NCBI GenBank assembly: GCA_041739875.1
Contig: JBGSNA010000199.1
Coordinates: 1 to 64,000 of the forward strand
DNA length: 64,000 nt
Source of the DNA: JBBSJZ01 sp041739875
GTDB lineage: Bacteria > Planctomycetota > Planctomycetia > Pirellulales > Pirellulaceae
Direction: 5' to 3'
Below, piece after piece: positions 20,477 to 28,947 of this stretch. Position 1 is the first letter of the stretch, and each line of letters starts with the position of its first letter. Both the position numbers and the translations under genes were made by a program. The notes beneath the pieces are model-generated. The model had not been told where the DNA came from and did no database searches. It was given only the letters and a program-made list of their open reading frames with translations.

Positions 20477-20598
20477 CGCGAAAGATGGGTTTGACGGGTG
20501 CACAGAAATTGTTTTTCAGCGATCATGTTGTCTCGTTGCATCCGAGAAGACCTCGAAGCAGTCGCCACTGATGGCTCACCTCACCATCCCAAGAAAGC

Positions 20599-21291
20599 AT
20601 GTCTAAAACCAAAGTACTAATTGTCGAAGACTACCGTCCGCTGGCTGAGACTTTGGAATACCAACTCCAGCGTGCTGGTTACGAAGTGTATCGAGCCTCG
20701 GATGGCCGTGATGCGCTCAACCAAGCCCGGTTGCTTCTACCTGATGTTGTATTTCTCGATGTCGATTTGCCGATACTCAGCGGCATCGAAGTTTGTAAGC
20801 AGCTTCGTGCTGATTCGACAACTCGTAGCACGTTGATCTTGATGCTGAGTGCTCTGGGTGAAGAATCGGATCAAGTCGTTGGTTTCGCCGTCGGTGCGGA
20901 CGACTACGTGGTCAAGCCAGTCGAGAGCTACAAGGTACTTCTTCAACGTCTCAAGGCATTGCTTCGTCGCCGCGAGCCGGAGTTTGATGAAGCGAATGAC
21001 TCGATTTCGCTCTTTGGTCTAACCGTTGATCGCCGTCGTTTTGTTGCGACCTTCGAAGAGGAAACGCTGAAGCTTACCAAGAGCGAATTTCGCTTGCTTG
21101 ACACGCTCATTCGCCAACCAGGACGAGCGTTCGGTCGCAGCGAATTAGTCGATGCGGCACTGGGCGAAGACACCATGGTTCTCGAGCGAACGATCGATGT
21201 GCACGTCCGCGCCCTGAGAAAAAAAATGGGCGGTGCTGCGGATCTGATCGAAACCGTACGTGGTATTGGGTATCGATTCAAAGAGACCTGA
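20599..21291 (+). CDS. Response regulator, OmpR/PhoB family
   Basis: A 230-residue two-component regulator. The receiver domain (1-120) has the acidic pair Glu10-Asp11, the phospho-acceptor Asp54 in VVFLDVDLP and the lysine in VVKPVES. The C-terminal winged helix (about 135-230) carries LTKSEFRLLDTLIRQPGRAFGR and ends in ETVRGIGYRFKE, as in PhoB. It is almost certainly the partner of the histidine kinase at 19018. The separate spacing, with possible operator repeats, suggests that the regulator has its own promoter. No target outside this locus can be named. Confidence 0.9.
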   Translation: MSKTKVLIVEDYRPLAETLEYQLQRAGYEVYRASDGRDALNQARLLLPDVVFLDVDLPILSGIEVCKQLRADSTTRSTLILMLSALGEESDQVVGFAVGADDYVVKPVESYKVLLQRLKALLRRREPEFDEANDSISLFGLTVDRRRFVATFEEETLKLTKSEFRLLDTLIRQPGRAFGRSELVDAALGEDTMVLERTIDVHVRALRKKMGGAADLIETVRGIGYRFKET

Positions 21292-21531
21292 GCGACACGC
21301 CTTACAAGTGCCGTTTCAGTGTATGCACCCAAGTCGACTGCGACCCTGTTGTCGGGGCCCCGATCCTGCTGTAGGGCATGGAATGTTTGAAAGCGACTTC
21401 GTGGTTGCGGGTAAGCAATTGCTTGCGGCTTGCCTGTATCCGACGGGAGCGGGTTTGGTATTATGAAGATTCCGCTAGCGTTCTATTGTTAGAACCTGGG
21501 AGATACTGAACCAAGTTGCCTGAGTCATTGC

Positions 21532-22881
21532 ATGAGTTTTCGATACACGAGAGTTGCTGCTGTTGCGTGTTTTGCGAACGCGATATTCGGATTCGTTTCG
21601 GTGAGCCAGGCCGATGATTGGCCGCAATGGATGGGGCCGAACCGTGACGGAACCTATAACGAGGCAGGCCTCGTCGATTCGATTCCCGCGTCTGGATTGC
21701 CGATCCGCTGGCGGGTTCCGATCCACGGTGGCTATGCGGGACCAGCGGTGCACGACGGACGCGTCTTTGTGGCTGACTATCGACGTACTGCGGGCGAGTT
21801 CATGGAGACACCGGGTGACCGACCGAAGCTGGAAGGCTTTGAACGTCTGCTTTGCTTGGATGCAGCAACAGGCGAGAAGATCTGGGAACATGAATACTCG
21901 TGTAACTATGAGATTAGTTACCCGGCTGGGCCGCGAGCGACTCCGACGGTTGTCGCCGGCTTGGTCGTGATGCTTGGTGCACAAGGCGATCTAACGGTTC
22001 TTCAAGAGAAGGACGGTGCTGTGAAGTGGCACGTGAATCTGCCAGCAAGTTTTGGTGCGAAGGTGCCGATTTGGGGCTTTTCAGCGCACCCGTTGGTTCA
22101 TGCCAGCATGGTGTTCACCATGGTTGGCGGCGAAGGGCAAGCGGTCGTCGCGTTTGATCTTGCCACGGGCGAAGTCAAGTGGAAGGCATTGTCAAGCGAT
22201 GACGCAGGCTACTGTCCCGTATCGCTCACCGAAGCTGGTGGCGTCGAACAATTATTGGTTTGGCACCCGACTGTCGTCGCGTCACTCAATCCAAGTACGG
22301 GTGCAACCTATTGGACGGTGCCGCATGTGCCCGACTATGGCATGTCGATTAGCCAACCGCAACGAGATGGCGATCTCTTGTTCGTCAGCGGTATCAAGGA
22401 CAAGTCGATCATGCTCAAGCTGGACCAAGAGAAACCCGCAGTCACAGAAGTTTGGGTCAGCACGCCCAAAACGTCGATCAGTGTTTCGACAATGACTCCA
22501 GTCCTTCACGATGGCATGATCTACGGAACGGACGAGGGCCTCGGCGCATTGATCGGCGTGAGAGCGTCGGACGGAACGCGATTGTGGCAATCATATGATC
22601 CGGTGAATCCACAAAACGAACGCCGGCTGGCTGCGGGAACGGCATTCGTCACTCGACATGAACCGAGCGGACGCTACTGGTTGTTTGGCGAGGCAGGTGT
22701 TTTGACGCTCGCAGAACTCAGCGAAAAGGGGTACCAGTCGCTTGGGCAAATGTTTGTACTTGAACCAACCCAGTCAGCCTTCGGACGCAAGGTGATCTGG
22801 AGCCACCCAGCCTACGCCAATCGGACGGCTTATGTCCGCAACGACGATGAGCTTGTGGCAGTTGACCTGGAGAAGAAGTAG
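21532..22881 (+). CDS. Secreted PQQ-type beta-propeller protein
   Basis: A 449-residue protein with an N-terminal signal-like segment (RVAAVACFANAIFGFVSVSQA) and then the planctomycete-common DDWPQWMGPNRDG opening. Repeats with W-blade character follow, such as GEKIWEHEY, GAVKWHVNLP and GEVKWKALS, typical of PQQ-like eight-bladed propellers. The residues for PQQ and metal binding of true dehydrogenases are not evident, so it is likely a structural or binding propeller rather than an alcohol dehydrogenase. It stands alone between the two-component pair and a DUF937 protein. Exported or periplasmic by inference. Confidence 0.82.
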   Translation: MSFRYTRVAAVACFANAIFGFVSVSQADDWPQWMGPNRDGTYNEAGLVDSIPASGLPIRWRVPIHGGYAGPAVHDGRVFVADYRRTAGEFMETPGDRPKLEGFERLLCLDAATGEKIWEHEYSCNYEISYPAGPRATPTVVAGLVVMLGAQGDLTVLQEKDGAVKWHVNLPASFGAKVPIWGFSAHPLVHASMVFTMVGGEGQAVVAFDLATGEVKWKALSSDDAGYCPVSLTEAGGVEQLLVWHPTVVASLNPSTGATYWTVPHVPDYGMSISQPQRDGDLLFVSGIKDKSIMLKLDQEKPAVTEVWVSTPKTSISVSTMTPVLHDGMIYGTDEGLGALIGVRASDGTRLWQSYDPVNPQNERRLAAGTAFVTRHEPSGRYWLFGEAGVLTLAELSEKGYQSLGQMFVLEPTQSAFGRKVIWSHPAYANRTAYVRNDDELVAVDLEKK

Positions 22882-23142
22882 CAAGACCATTCAAGATTCA
22901 CTACGCATTTCGTCGCTGCGTTTTTTCTGGCCGCACTTTCCGGATGCCCTTTCTTAGTGAATTTTCGGATGCGCAGTGTCGTCGCGGATCACGCGTAGTG
23001 TTTTTTAACCCACCGGGGGCGCGCATGTATACATATGTGATACGCTTTATGGCGGAAGTCAGATGCTGGCATGACCGGTGGGGTTTGCGTGTCTGTCTGG
23101 GTTCATCGAACCGACTATTCTTTTCAAGCGGAGATACCTCGC

Positions 23143-24372
23143 GTGTCCATCAACATTCTCGACATGGTAAAGAGTCAAATTGGCGGCCAGATTGCTGGTC
23201 AAATTGCAGGCAAGTTTGGGGTGAACGAACAAACGGCAAAGTCTGGGATTGACGCACTATTGCCAACGATCCTAGGCGGACTTGTCAGTAAAGTTTCATC
23301 GCCTGGTGGGACCGAAGCCTTGGGCAAAGCTCTCGACGAAGGCGGTTTCGATGGCGGCTTGCTCGACAATCTCGGCGGTTTACTGTCGGGTAGCAAGGGC
23401 GACGAATTGGCAAACAAAGGCGGCGGTCTCGTTTCGATGATCTTCGGTGACAAGGCGGCCGTGCTGGGGCCAATTATCGCCAAGTTGACGGGGATGAAGT
23501 CGGATTCTGTTATGTCAATGCTCGCGATGCTCGCACCACTCGTGATGAGCTTTCTTGGCAAGGCAAAGAGTACGAGCGGGATGGATGTCAACGGTTTAGC
23601 AAGCCTGCTGGTGTCCCAGAAAAGTTCAATTGCATCGGCGATGCCGGCAGGTGTTTCCGATGCGATGGGGCTAGGATTGCTTTCGCCGAAACAACCAGCT
23701 GCGGCTGCCGCTCCCGTGCGTCCCACTCAAGCGTCGGAGGCTGGCGGCGGAGGAATCCTCAAGGTACTTATCCCGCTCGCGATTCTCGCTGCGATCGGCT
23801 ACGGTTGCTACCGATATATCGTTGATGGAATTCGCCCATCCGGCCCAGAAGGCAATGTCATTGTCGAGATGGACCCGAACGCGGCAAATGATGGCGGCTA
23901 TGGACCAGAAGGCGGTGGCGATAGTGGCTTGGGGGCTGGTGGTTCGGGCGAGGGTGAGACTATGCGTCCCTATCGGCCGCAGCCCGGCGACAGCTCAGAA
24001 CTAGCTCCGAAAGTTGCCACTGAGACGACTGAACCCGCCGCTGCGATGCCCGACTTTGATATTTCCAAGATGACGAGCACATTCGAATCGATGGCTGGTG
24101 TTTTCGAAAAGGTTACTGACGTTGAATCCGCTAAAGCCGCACTTCCGGAGCTTGAAACGATGGACAAGCAACTTGAAGCGGCTTCGGCTGGTTTCGCCGC
24201 GATCCCAGAACTCATTCGCGGACCACTAGTCAAATCGCTTCAAAGCAGTTTTCCAGCCGTGGAAGCGATGATCGAAAAGGCGCTTGCGGTTCCTGGTGTG
24301 GGCGACGTTCTCAAGCCGATTGTTGAGAGCATGATGTTAAAGATCAAGCCGTTGATCGACACCACAAGCTAA
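23143..24372 (+). CDS. DUF937 domain membrane protein
   Basis: A 409-residue protein. The first 200 residues form a DUF937 (YidB-like) domain, rich in Gly and Ala, with GKFGVNEQTAKSGIDALLPTILGGL and 'LAPLVMSFLGK'. A single membrane segment of about 20 residues (IPLAILAAIGYGCYRYIV) follows an Ala/Pro stretch, and the rest is Gly-rich, then helical. The frame is open to an ATG at 23071, but GGAG about eight bases before the GTG at 23143 makes that the better start, with the protein opening as VSINILDM. The family's function is unsettled. The final codons run into a 16-base tandem repeat. Confidence 0.75.
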   Translation: MSINILDMVKSQIGGQIAGQIAGKFGVNEQTAKSGIDALLPTILGGLVSKVSSPGGTEALGKALDEGGFDGGLLDNLGGLLSGSKGDELANKGGGLVSMIFGDKAAVLGPIIAKLTGMKSDSVMSMLAMLAPLVMSFLGKAKSTSGMDVNGLASLLVSQKSSIASAMPAGVSDAMGLGLLSPKQPAAAAAPVRPTQASEAGGGGILKVLIPLAILAAIGYGCYRYIVDGIRPSGPEGNVIVEMDPNAANDGGYGPEGGGDSGLGAGGSGEGETMRPYRPQPGDSSELAPKVATETTEPAAAMPDFDISKMTSTFESMAGVFEKVTDVESAKAALPELETMDKQLEAASAGFAAIPELIRGPLVKSLQSSFPAVEAMIEKALAVPGVGDVLKPIVESMMLKIKPLIDTTS

Positions 24373-24432
24373 CTCAACGAATGGCTAACTCAACGAATGG
24401 CTAACGCAACGAATGGCTAACGCAACGAATGA
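24369..24432 (+). repeat. Four tandem 16-base repeats at the end of the DUF937 gene
   Basis: The unit CTAACTCAACGAATGG occurs twice exactly, then twice as CTAACGCAACGAATGG, the last ending in A. The first copy contains the stop codon of the upstream gene. Each unit carries a stop in that frame, so the array acts as a series of back-up stops. It lies in the convergent gap before the decarboxylase gene. Confidence 0.9.
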
Positions 24433-24470
24433 ATGTTCTCGCGGGACAAGTCGATTGTCCTGCGTTGCTT

Positions 24471-26810
24471 CTAATAAGCAGCCTTAACGCTGACTGGATC
24501 ATCGCAATGGCGATCCTCTGACGCGGCTCGAGTGACATGTCCGAAGTTGGACTTACTTCGAACACAGTCGACAAAGTACTTGCGTTTGCCGTTGTCGTTG
24601 ACCTCCACTAATCCGTGGATGTCGGTGTCGAAGCCGGGGAACAGCTCATTGAACATTCTTGCGAACTGCAGATACTCGATGATTGTCTTGTTAAAGCGCT
24701 CGCCAGGAATCAGTAGCGGGATGCCTGGTGGATACGGTGTCAACAGCACTGCCGTCGCTCGGCCTTCGAGATCATCGATCTCGACTCGATCGATCTCGCG
24801 GTGAGTCATCATGGCGTAAGCATCCGACGGCTTCATTGCCGGATCCATGGCGGATAAGTACATTTCCGTCGTCACGCGTGCAATGTCGTACTTCTTGTAG
24901 GTGTCGTGAATACTCTGGCTCAAATCACGCAAGCCAATCGCCTCATACTGAGAAAACTGCTGGGAGAACTCAGGCAAAATCTTCCACATCGGCAAGTTCT
25001 TGTCATAGTCATCCTTGAACTGTTGCAACGCACTTACAAGCGTGTTCCAACGTCCTTTCGTGATGCCGATGGTGAACATAATAAAGAACGAGTAAAGACC
25101 AGTCTTTTCCACGATGACGCCGTGTTCCGCCAAATACCGCGTCACGATCGATGCTGGAATCCCGGTCGGTGCAAACTGTCCCTTGACGTTCAAGCCGGGC
25201 GTCACCACGGTTGCCTTGATCGGGTCAAGCATGTTGAATCCCGTGGCGAGGTTTCCGAAACCGTGCCAGTTATCGTCATCGCGAAGCACCCAGTCTTCCT
25301 GCACGCCGATGCCTGACTCGGTGATGTCGTCGGGTCCCCAAACTTGGAACCACCAATCATCACCCCATTCCGCATCCACTTTGCGCATCGCACGTCGGAA
25401 GTTCAATGCTTCGAGAATGGACTCCTCGACAAGCGCCGTTCCCCCAGGCGGTTCCATCATCGCCGCGGCAACGTCACAAGACGCGATAATCGCGTACTGG
25501 GGCGAAGTCGAGGTATGCATCAGGTACGCTTCGTTGAAAATGTGGCGGTCAAGCTTGTGCTTCACCGGCTCCTTCACAAGGATTTGGGACGCTTGTGAAA
25601 TCCCAGCAAGCAGCTTGTGGGTGGAGTGAGTCGCGAACACCATCGAATCCTGGCACGTCGGTCGATCACGTCCAATCGCGTGCATATTGCGATAAAAATC
25701 GTGGAATGTTGCATGAGGCAGCCAAGCCTCGTCAAAGTGCAACGTGTCAATTTGCCCGTCGAGCAACTCCTTTAGCATCTCGACGTTGTAAACGATACCG
25801 TCGTAGGTGCTCTGAGTGATCGTGAGAATGCGAGGCTTGCGACCTGGGTGAGCAAGCTGAGCCTCTCTGGCAAACGGGTTCGCGTCGATCTTTTTCTGGA
25901 TGTTTTCAGGTCGGAATTCGTCGAGAGAGATCGGCCCGATCAAACCCAAGTTATTTCGTGTCGGTGTCAAGAACACAGGCACCGCGCCCGTCATGATGAT
26001 CGAATGCAGGATGGACTTGTGACAGTTGCGATCGACCACGACGATATCGCCAGAGGCAACGGTCGAGTGCCAAACCATCTTGTTCGAAGTCGACGTTCCA
26101 TTGGTCACAAAGAAGCAATGGTCAGCATTGAAAATTCGTGCGGCATTACGTTCGGACGCAGCGATCGGGCCCGTGTGGTCAAGCAATTGCCCAAGTTCTT
26201 CCACAGCATTGCAAACGTCCGCACGCAGCATATTCTCGCCAAAGAACTGGTGAAACATCTGGCCAACGGGACTCTTCAAGAACGCGACGCCTCCGGAGTG
26301 ACCGGGACAGTGCCATGAATAGGAACCGTCACTTGCATAATGAAGTAGCGCGCGAAAGAACGGCGGTGCCAGCGAGTCCGTGTACGCACGAGCTTCCCGA
26401 AGGATATGCCGAGCCACAAACTCCGGCGTATCCTCAAACATGTGGATGAAACCGTGAAGCTCCCTCAGGATGTCGTTGGGAATGTGGCTGGACGTTCGCG
26501 TTTCTCCATAGAGAAAAATCGGGATGTCTGAGTTTTTGAACCGAATCTCCTGGATGAAGTCTCGCAGTTTCCCGATGGCTGGTTCGTCATCGCCACCGGA
26601 AAACTCTTCGTCGTCGATCGACAGGATGAAAGCCGAAGCCCTCGATTGCTGTTGAGCAAATTGGGACAAATCGCCGTAGCTCGTTGCCCCGATGACTTCT
26701 GCGCCCTCGCCTTCGATCGCTTGAGCAAGCGCGCGAATGCCAAGCCCCGAGGTGTTCTCGGACCGAAAGTCTTCATCGATGATCAGAATCGGGAAGCGAA
26801 ATTTCATCAC
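24471..26810 (-). CDS. Orn/Lys/Arg decarboxylase, large PLP fold-I type
   Basis: A 779-residue PLP-dependent basic amino acid decarboxylase of the biodegradative AdiA/CadA type. The N-terminal receiver-like wing domain starts ILIIDEDFRSENTSGLG. The large domain has the CPGHSGG motif, the aldehyde-stacking 'VVDRNCHKSILHS', the FDEAWLPHA Asp and the PLP lysine in THSTHKLLAG. The C-terminal domain contains 'LLIPGERFN'. Length and wing domain match arginine or lysine decarboxylases, and arginine is the likelier substrate in this family branch, but that cannot be fixed by eye. The reaction removes CO2 to give agmatine, cadaverine or putrescine, for acid resistance or polyamine supply. It stands alone, 147 bases from the DUF4112 gene. 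Confidence 0.9.
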   Translation of the reverse strand: MMKFRFPILIIDEDFRSENTSGLGIRALAQAIEGEGAEVIGATSYGDLSQFAQQQSRASAFILSIDDEEFSGGDDEPAIGKLRDFIQEIRFKNSDIPIFLYGETRTSSHIPNDILRELHGFIHMFEDTPEFVARHILREARAYTDSLAPPFFRALLHYASDGSYSWHCPGHSGGVAFLKSPVGQMFHQFFGENMLRADVCNAVEELGQLLDHTGPIAASERNAARIFNADHCFFVTNGTSTSNKMVWHSTVASGDIVVVDRNCHKSILHSIIMTGAVPVFLTPTRNNLGLIGPISLDEFRPENIQKKIDANPFAREAQLAHPGRKPRILTITQSTYDGIVYNVEMLKELLDGQIDTLHFDEAWLPHATFHDFYRNMHAIGRDRPTCQDSMVFATHSTHKLLAGISQASQILVKEPVKHKLDRHIFNEAYLMHTSTSPQYAIIASCDVAAAMMEPPGGTALVEESILEALNFRRAMRKVDAEWGDDWWFQVWGPDDITESGIGVQEDWVLRDDDNWHGFGNLATGFNMLDPIKATVVTPGLNVKGQFAPTGIPASIVTRYLAEHGVIVEKTGLYSFFIMFTIGITKGRWNTLVSALQQFKDDYDKNLPMWKILPEFSQQFSQYEAIGLRDLSQSIHDTYKKYDIARVTTEMYLSAMDPAMKPSDAYAMMTHREIDRVEIDDLEGRATAVLLTPYPPGIPLLIPGERFNKTIIEYLQFARMFNELFPGFDTDIHGLVEVNDNGKRKYFVDCVRSKSNFGHVTRAASEDRHCDDPVSVKAAY

Positions 26811-26957
26811 ATAACCTTTGACACGGAAAATTGGAGCGAGGAATTCTACGCTTTGCCGGGCACATTGTCCGCGCCATAAACCGCTCGATTCTCAGATCCG
26901 AATTCGGCGGTTTGTGTTGCAGCCAAGAACTTGGCAAAACCTGCCAAACCGACAGCC

Positions 26958-27548
26958 TCAAGTGGGGCTTGCAACAGAGAAAAACTCCCAAAGCCAGCTG
27001 AAGAGCCAAAAGAGCAGGCCACAAGCGACAACCAGAAGGACACCTAGCGTTGCGGCCACAACGGCAACAATCGGCCAAACACTGCCTCGGTGCTTGCCGG
27101 CGACATAATACTCACGCATCAGGATCAAATTTCTGGTGTTTGCTTTGAACACCAGGTCGAACAGATTTCCCAAGATGGGAACGGACCCGACCACCGTATC
27201 CAAGACCACATTGAACAGCATTCGGACAACAAGCTTCAAGCTCGCGCCGTTCTTGGCCATCGTCAAAATCAGCAAACCCGAAAATCCCATACTGAGGATA
27301 TCTCCGAGTCCGGGCACGAGCCCCATCAGAAAGTCCCCACCAAAGCGGACTTTCGTGCCGGGGATACGGAACTTCGTATCGAGCAAATGAGTGAACGTTT
27401 CGACCCAGGCCAATTCTGGTGACGAATTTCGCTGTGCAGCCGTAAGCACCGGATCGTCTGTGGCGGTTCGATTCAAATCTGGAAACCAATCAACGAGCTT
27501 GCGAAGAACTTTTGGTGTTATCGTCCCAGCTGCCGCCAGTTGCGCCAA
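26958..27548 (-). CDS. DUF4112 membrane protein
   Basis: A 196-residue protein with a DUF4112 domain: FRIPGTKVRFGGDFLMGLVPGLGDILS, 'VLDTVVGSVPILGNLFDLVFKANTRN' and a C-terminal membrane segment. The start is uncertain. No ATG lies upstream: the first usual start is a TTG at 27548, but coding-like sequence (SELWRRYT) continues in frame for 15 more codons to a stop at 27594-27596, with only a CTG among possible starts. A CTG start, or a lost ATG, cannot be excluded. Function of the family is unknown; it is a small membrane protein of cell-envelope genomes. It is divergent from the esterase at 27632. Confidence 0.75.
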   Translation of the reverse strand: MAQLAAAGTITPKVLRKLVDWFPDLNRTATDDPVLTAAQRNSSPELAWVETFTHLLDTKFRIPGTKVRFGGDFLMGLVPGLGDILSMGFSGLLILTMAKNGASLKLVVRMLFNVVLDTVVGSVPILGNLFDLVFKANTRNLILMREYYVAGKHRGSVWPIVAVVAATLGVLLVVACGLLFWLFSWLWEFFSVASPT

Positions 27549-27631
27549 GGTATAACGCCGCCACAGCTCGCTTGGTGTATAACTAGAGGTCCGCTATTTA
27601 CCCACCTTCGCGTCTGCCGGAGACCGCGCCG

Positions 27632-28930
27632 ATGTTTCGACGTTGCAATGTTCCTCGACTGGTGTTTGCGTTTCTGTTCGCAACTTCCACAGTGATTTCT
27701 GTGATGCAAGTACCTGCCCAAGCGGATGACACCACAACGGTCGTCGACAAGACGCCTTGGTCGGCGACGCCGGAATTGGTTGAGAAACTCAGCAAGAAGC
27801 GTAGCGAGTTCAACTATGACGAGTCCAAGGTGCCGAGCTTCACCTTGCCTGACCCGCTTGTGGCGAACGATGGAACACGGATCACGACCAGCAATCAATG
27901 GCAGGAAATTCGTCGAACCGAGCTCATGGAGTTGTTTCGCGAAAACGTTTACGGCCGTCGCCCGGAAACCGCGTACGCGATTCGATTTGAGGAAACCTCG
28001 CACGATAACGATGCCCTGGAGGGAACAGCGGTCTGTCGTCAAATGAAAGCAGTCCTGACGATTGACAAACGCTCGTTCTCCTTTCCCTTCACGGTGATGT
28101 TACCCAAGAAAGTGACTGGTAAAGTTCCAGCCGTCGTGCTGATTAATAACCGCGAATATGCGCCGCTTGAAAAAGCCGTGGGAGCACACGATCCGTTCTG
28201 GCCCGTGCGCACGCTGGTGGATCGCGGCTACGCCACAGCCACCTTCTTCACCACCGATGTTGATCCCGATCGGGCTGACGGATACCCCGAAGGCGTACGG
28301 TCGTTCTTCGCGAACGGCCAAGCGCCAGCCGACAATGCTTGGCGAAGTCTCTCTGCATGGGGCTGGGCAGCAAGCCGAGTGCTGGACTATTTCGAAACCG
28401 TCGACCAAGTGGATAAAACACGCGCGACCGTCGTGGGCCACTCACGCGGCGGCAAGACAGCTCTTTGGTGCGCAAGCGAAGACACACGATTCGCAATTGG
28501 ATACAGCAATAACTCGGGATGTGGCGGAGCCGCCCTTTCGCGACGCGCGTTCGGCGAGACGGTTGGCCGAATCACGTCAAGCTTTCCGCATTGGTTTTCG
28601 CCAAACTTTGCCAAGTATGCAGGGCGAGAAAGCGAACTGCCCATTGATCAACACGAACTTGTGTCACTCGTCGCACCGCGAGCCGTGTATGTCACGAGTG
28701 CTGACGAAGACCTTTGGGCTGATCCCAAAGGGGAATACGCGTCATTGGTTGCGGCGGCTCCCGTGTTTCAATTGCTCGGTGAGAAGTCGATCACGACGAC
28801 TGAAATGCCCTCGATTAACACACCAATTGTCATTGGCAAAACCGGGTACCACATTCGCACCGGCGGGCACGGCCTGGAACAATTCGACTGGGACAAGTTC
28901 CTAGATTTCGCTGACACGATTGTGAAATAG
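27632..28930 (+). CDS. Secreted CE15-like esterase (glucuronoyl or acetyl ester hydrolase)
   Basis: A 432-residue alpha/beta-hydrolase of the carbohydrate esterase 15 type. A signal peptide is seen at the start (FLFATSTVISVMQVPAQA). The nucleophile elbow reads VVGHSRGGKTALWC and is followed by SNNSGCGGAALSRR, as in CE15 enzymes. A late GYHIRTGGHGLE supplies the catalytic His. Such enzymes cut esters that link glucuronoxylan to lignin, or remove similar esters; planctomycete homologues may act on algal polysaccharides. The next gene, 17 bases downstream, is another secreted hydrolase, so the pair is likely one operon for polysaccharide breakdown. Confidence 0.8.
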   Translation: MFRRCNVPRLVFAFLFATSTVISVMQVPAQADDTTTVVDKTPWSATPELVEKLSKKRSEFNYDESKVPSFTLPDPLVANDGTRITTSNQWQEIRRTELMELFRENVYGRRPETAYAIRFEETSHDNDALEGTAVCRQMKAVLTIDKRSFSFPFTVMLPKKVTGKVPAVVLINNREYAPLEKAVGAHDPFWPVRTLVDRGYATATFFTTDVDPDRADGYPEGVRSFFANGQAPADNAWRSLSAWGWAASRVLDYFETVDQVDKTRATVVGHSRGGKTALWCASEDTRFAIGYSNNSGCGGAALSRRAFGETVGRITSSFPHWFSPNFAKYAGRESELPIDQHELVSLVAPRAVYVTSADEDLWADPKGEYASLVAAAPVFQLLGEKSITTTEMPSINTPIVIGKTGYHIRTGGHGLEQFDWDKFLDFADTIVK

Positions 28931-28947
28931 AAACCAAGTACAATTCC

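Noticed and set aside
21352..21363. Palindrome TCGGGGCCCCGA as a terminator of the response regulator gene
   Set aside because: A perfect palindrome without a loop or T tract is not a convincing terminator.
24369..24432. CRISPR-like repeats
   Set aside because: The repeats are directly adjacent with no spacers; the same holds for the array at 40936-41010.
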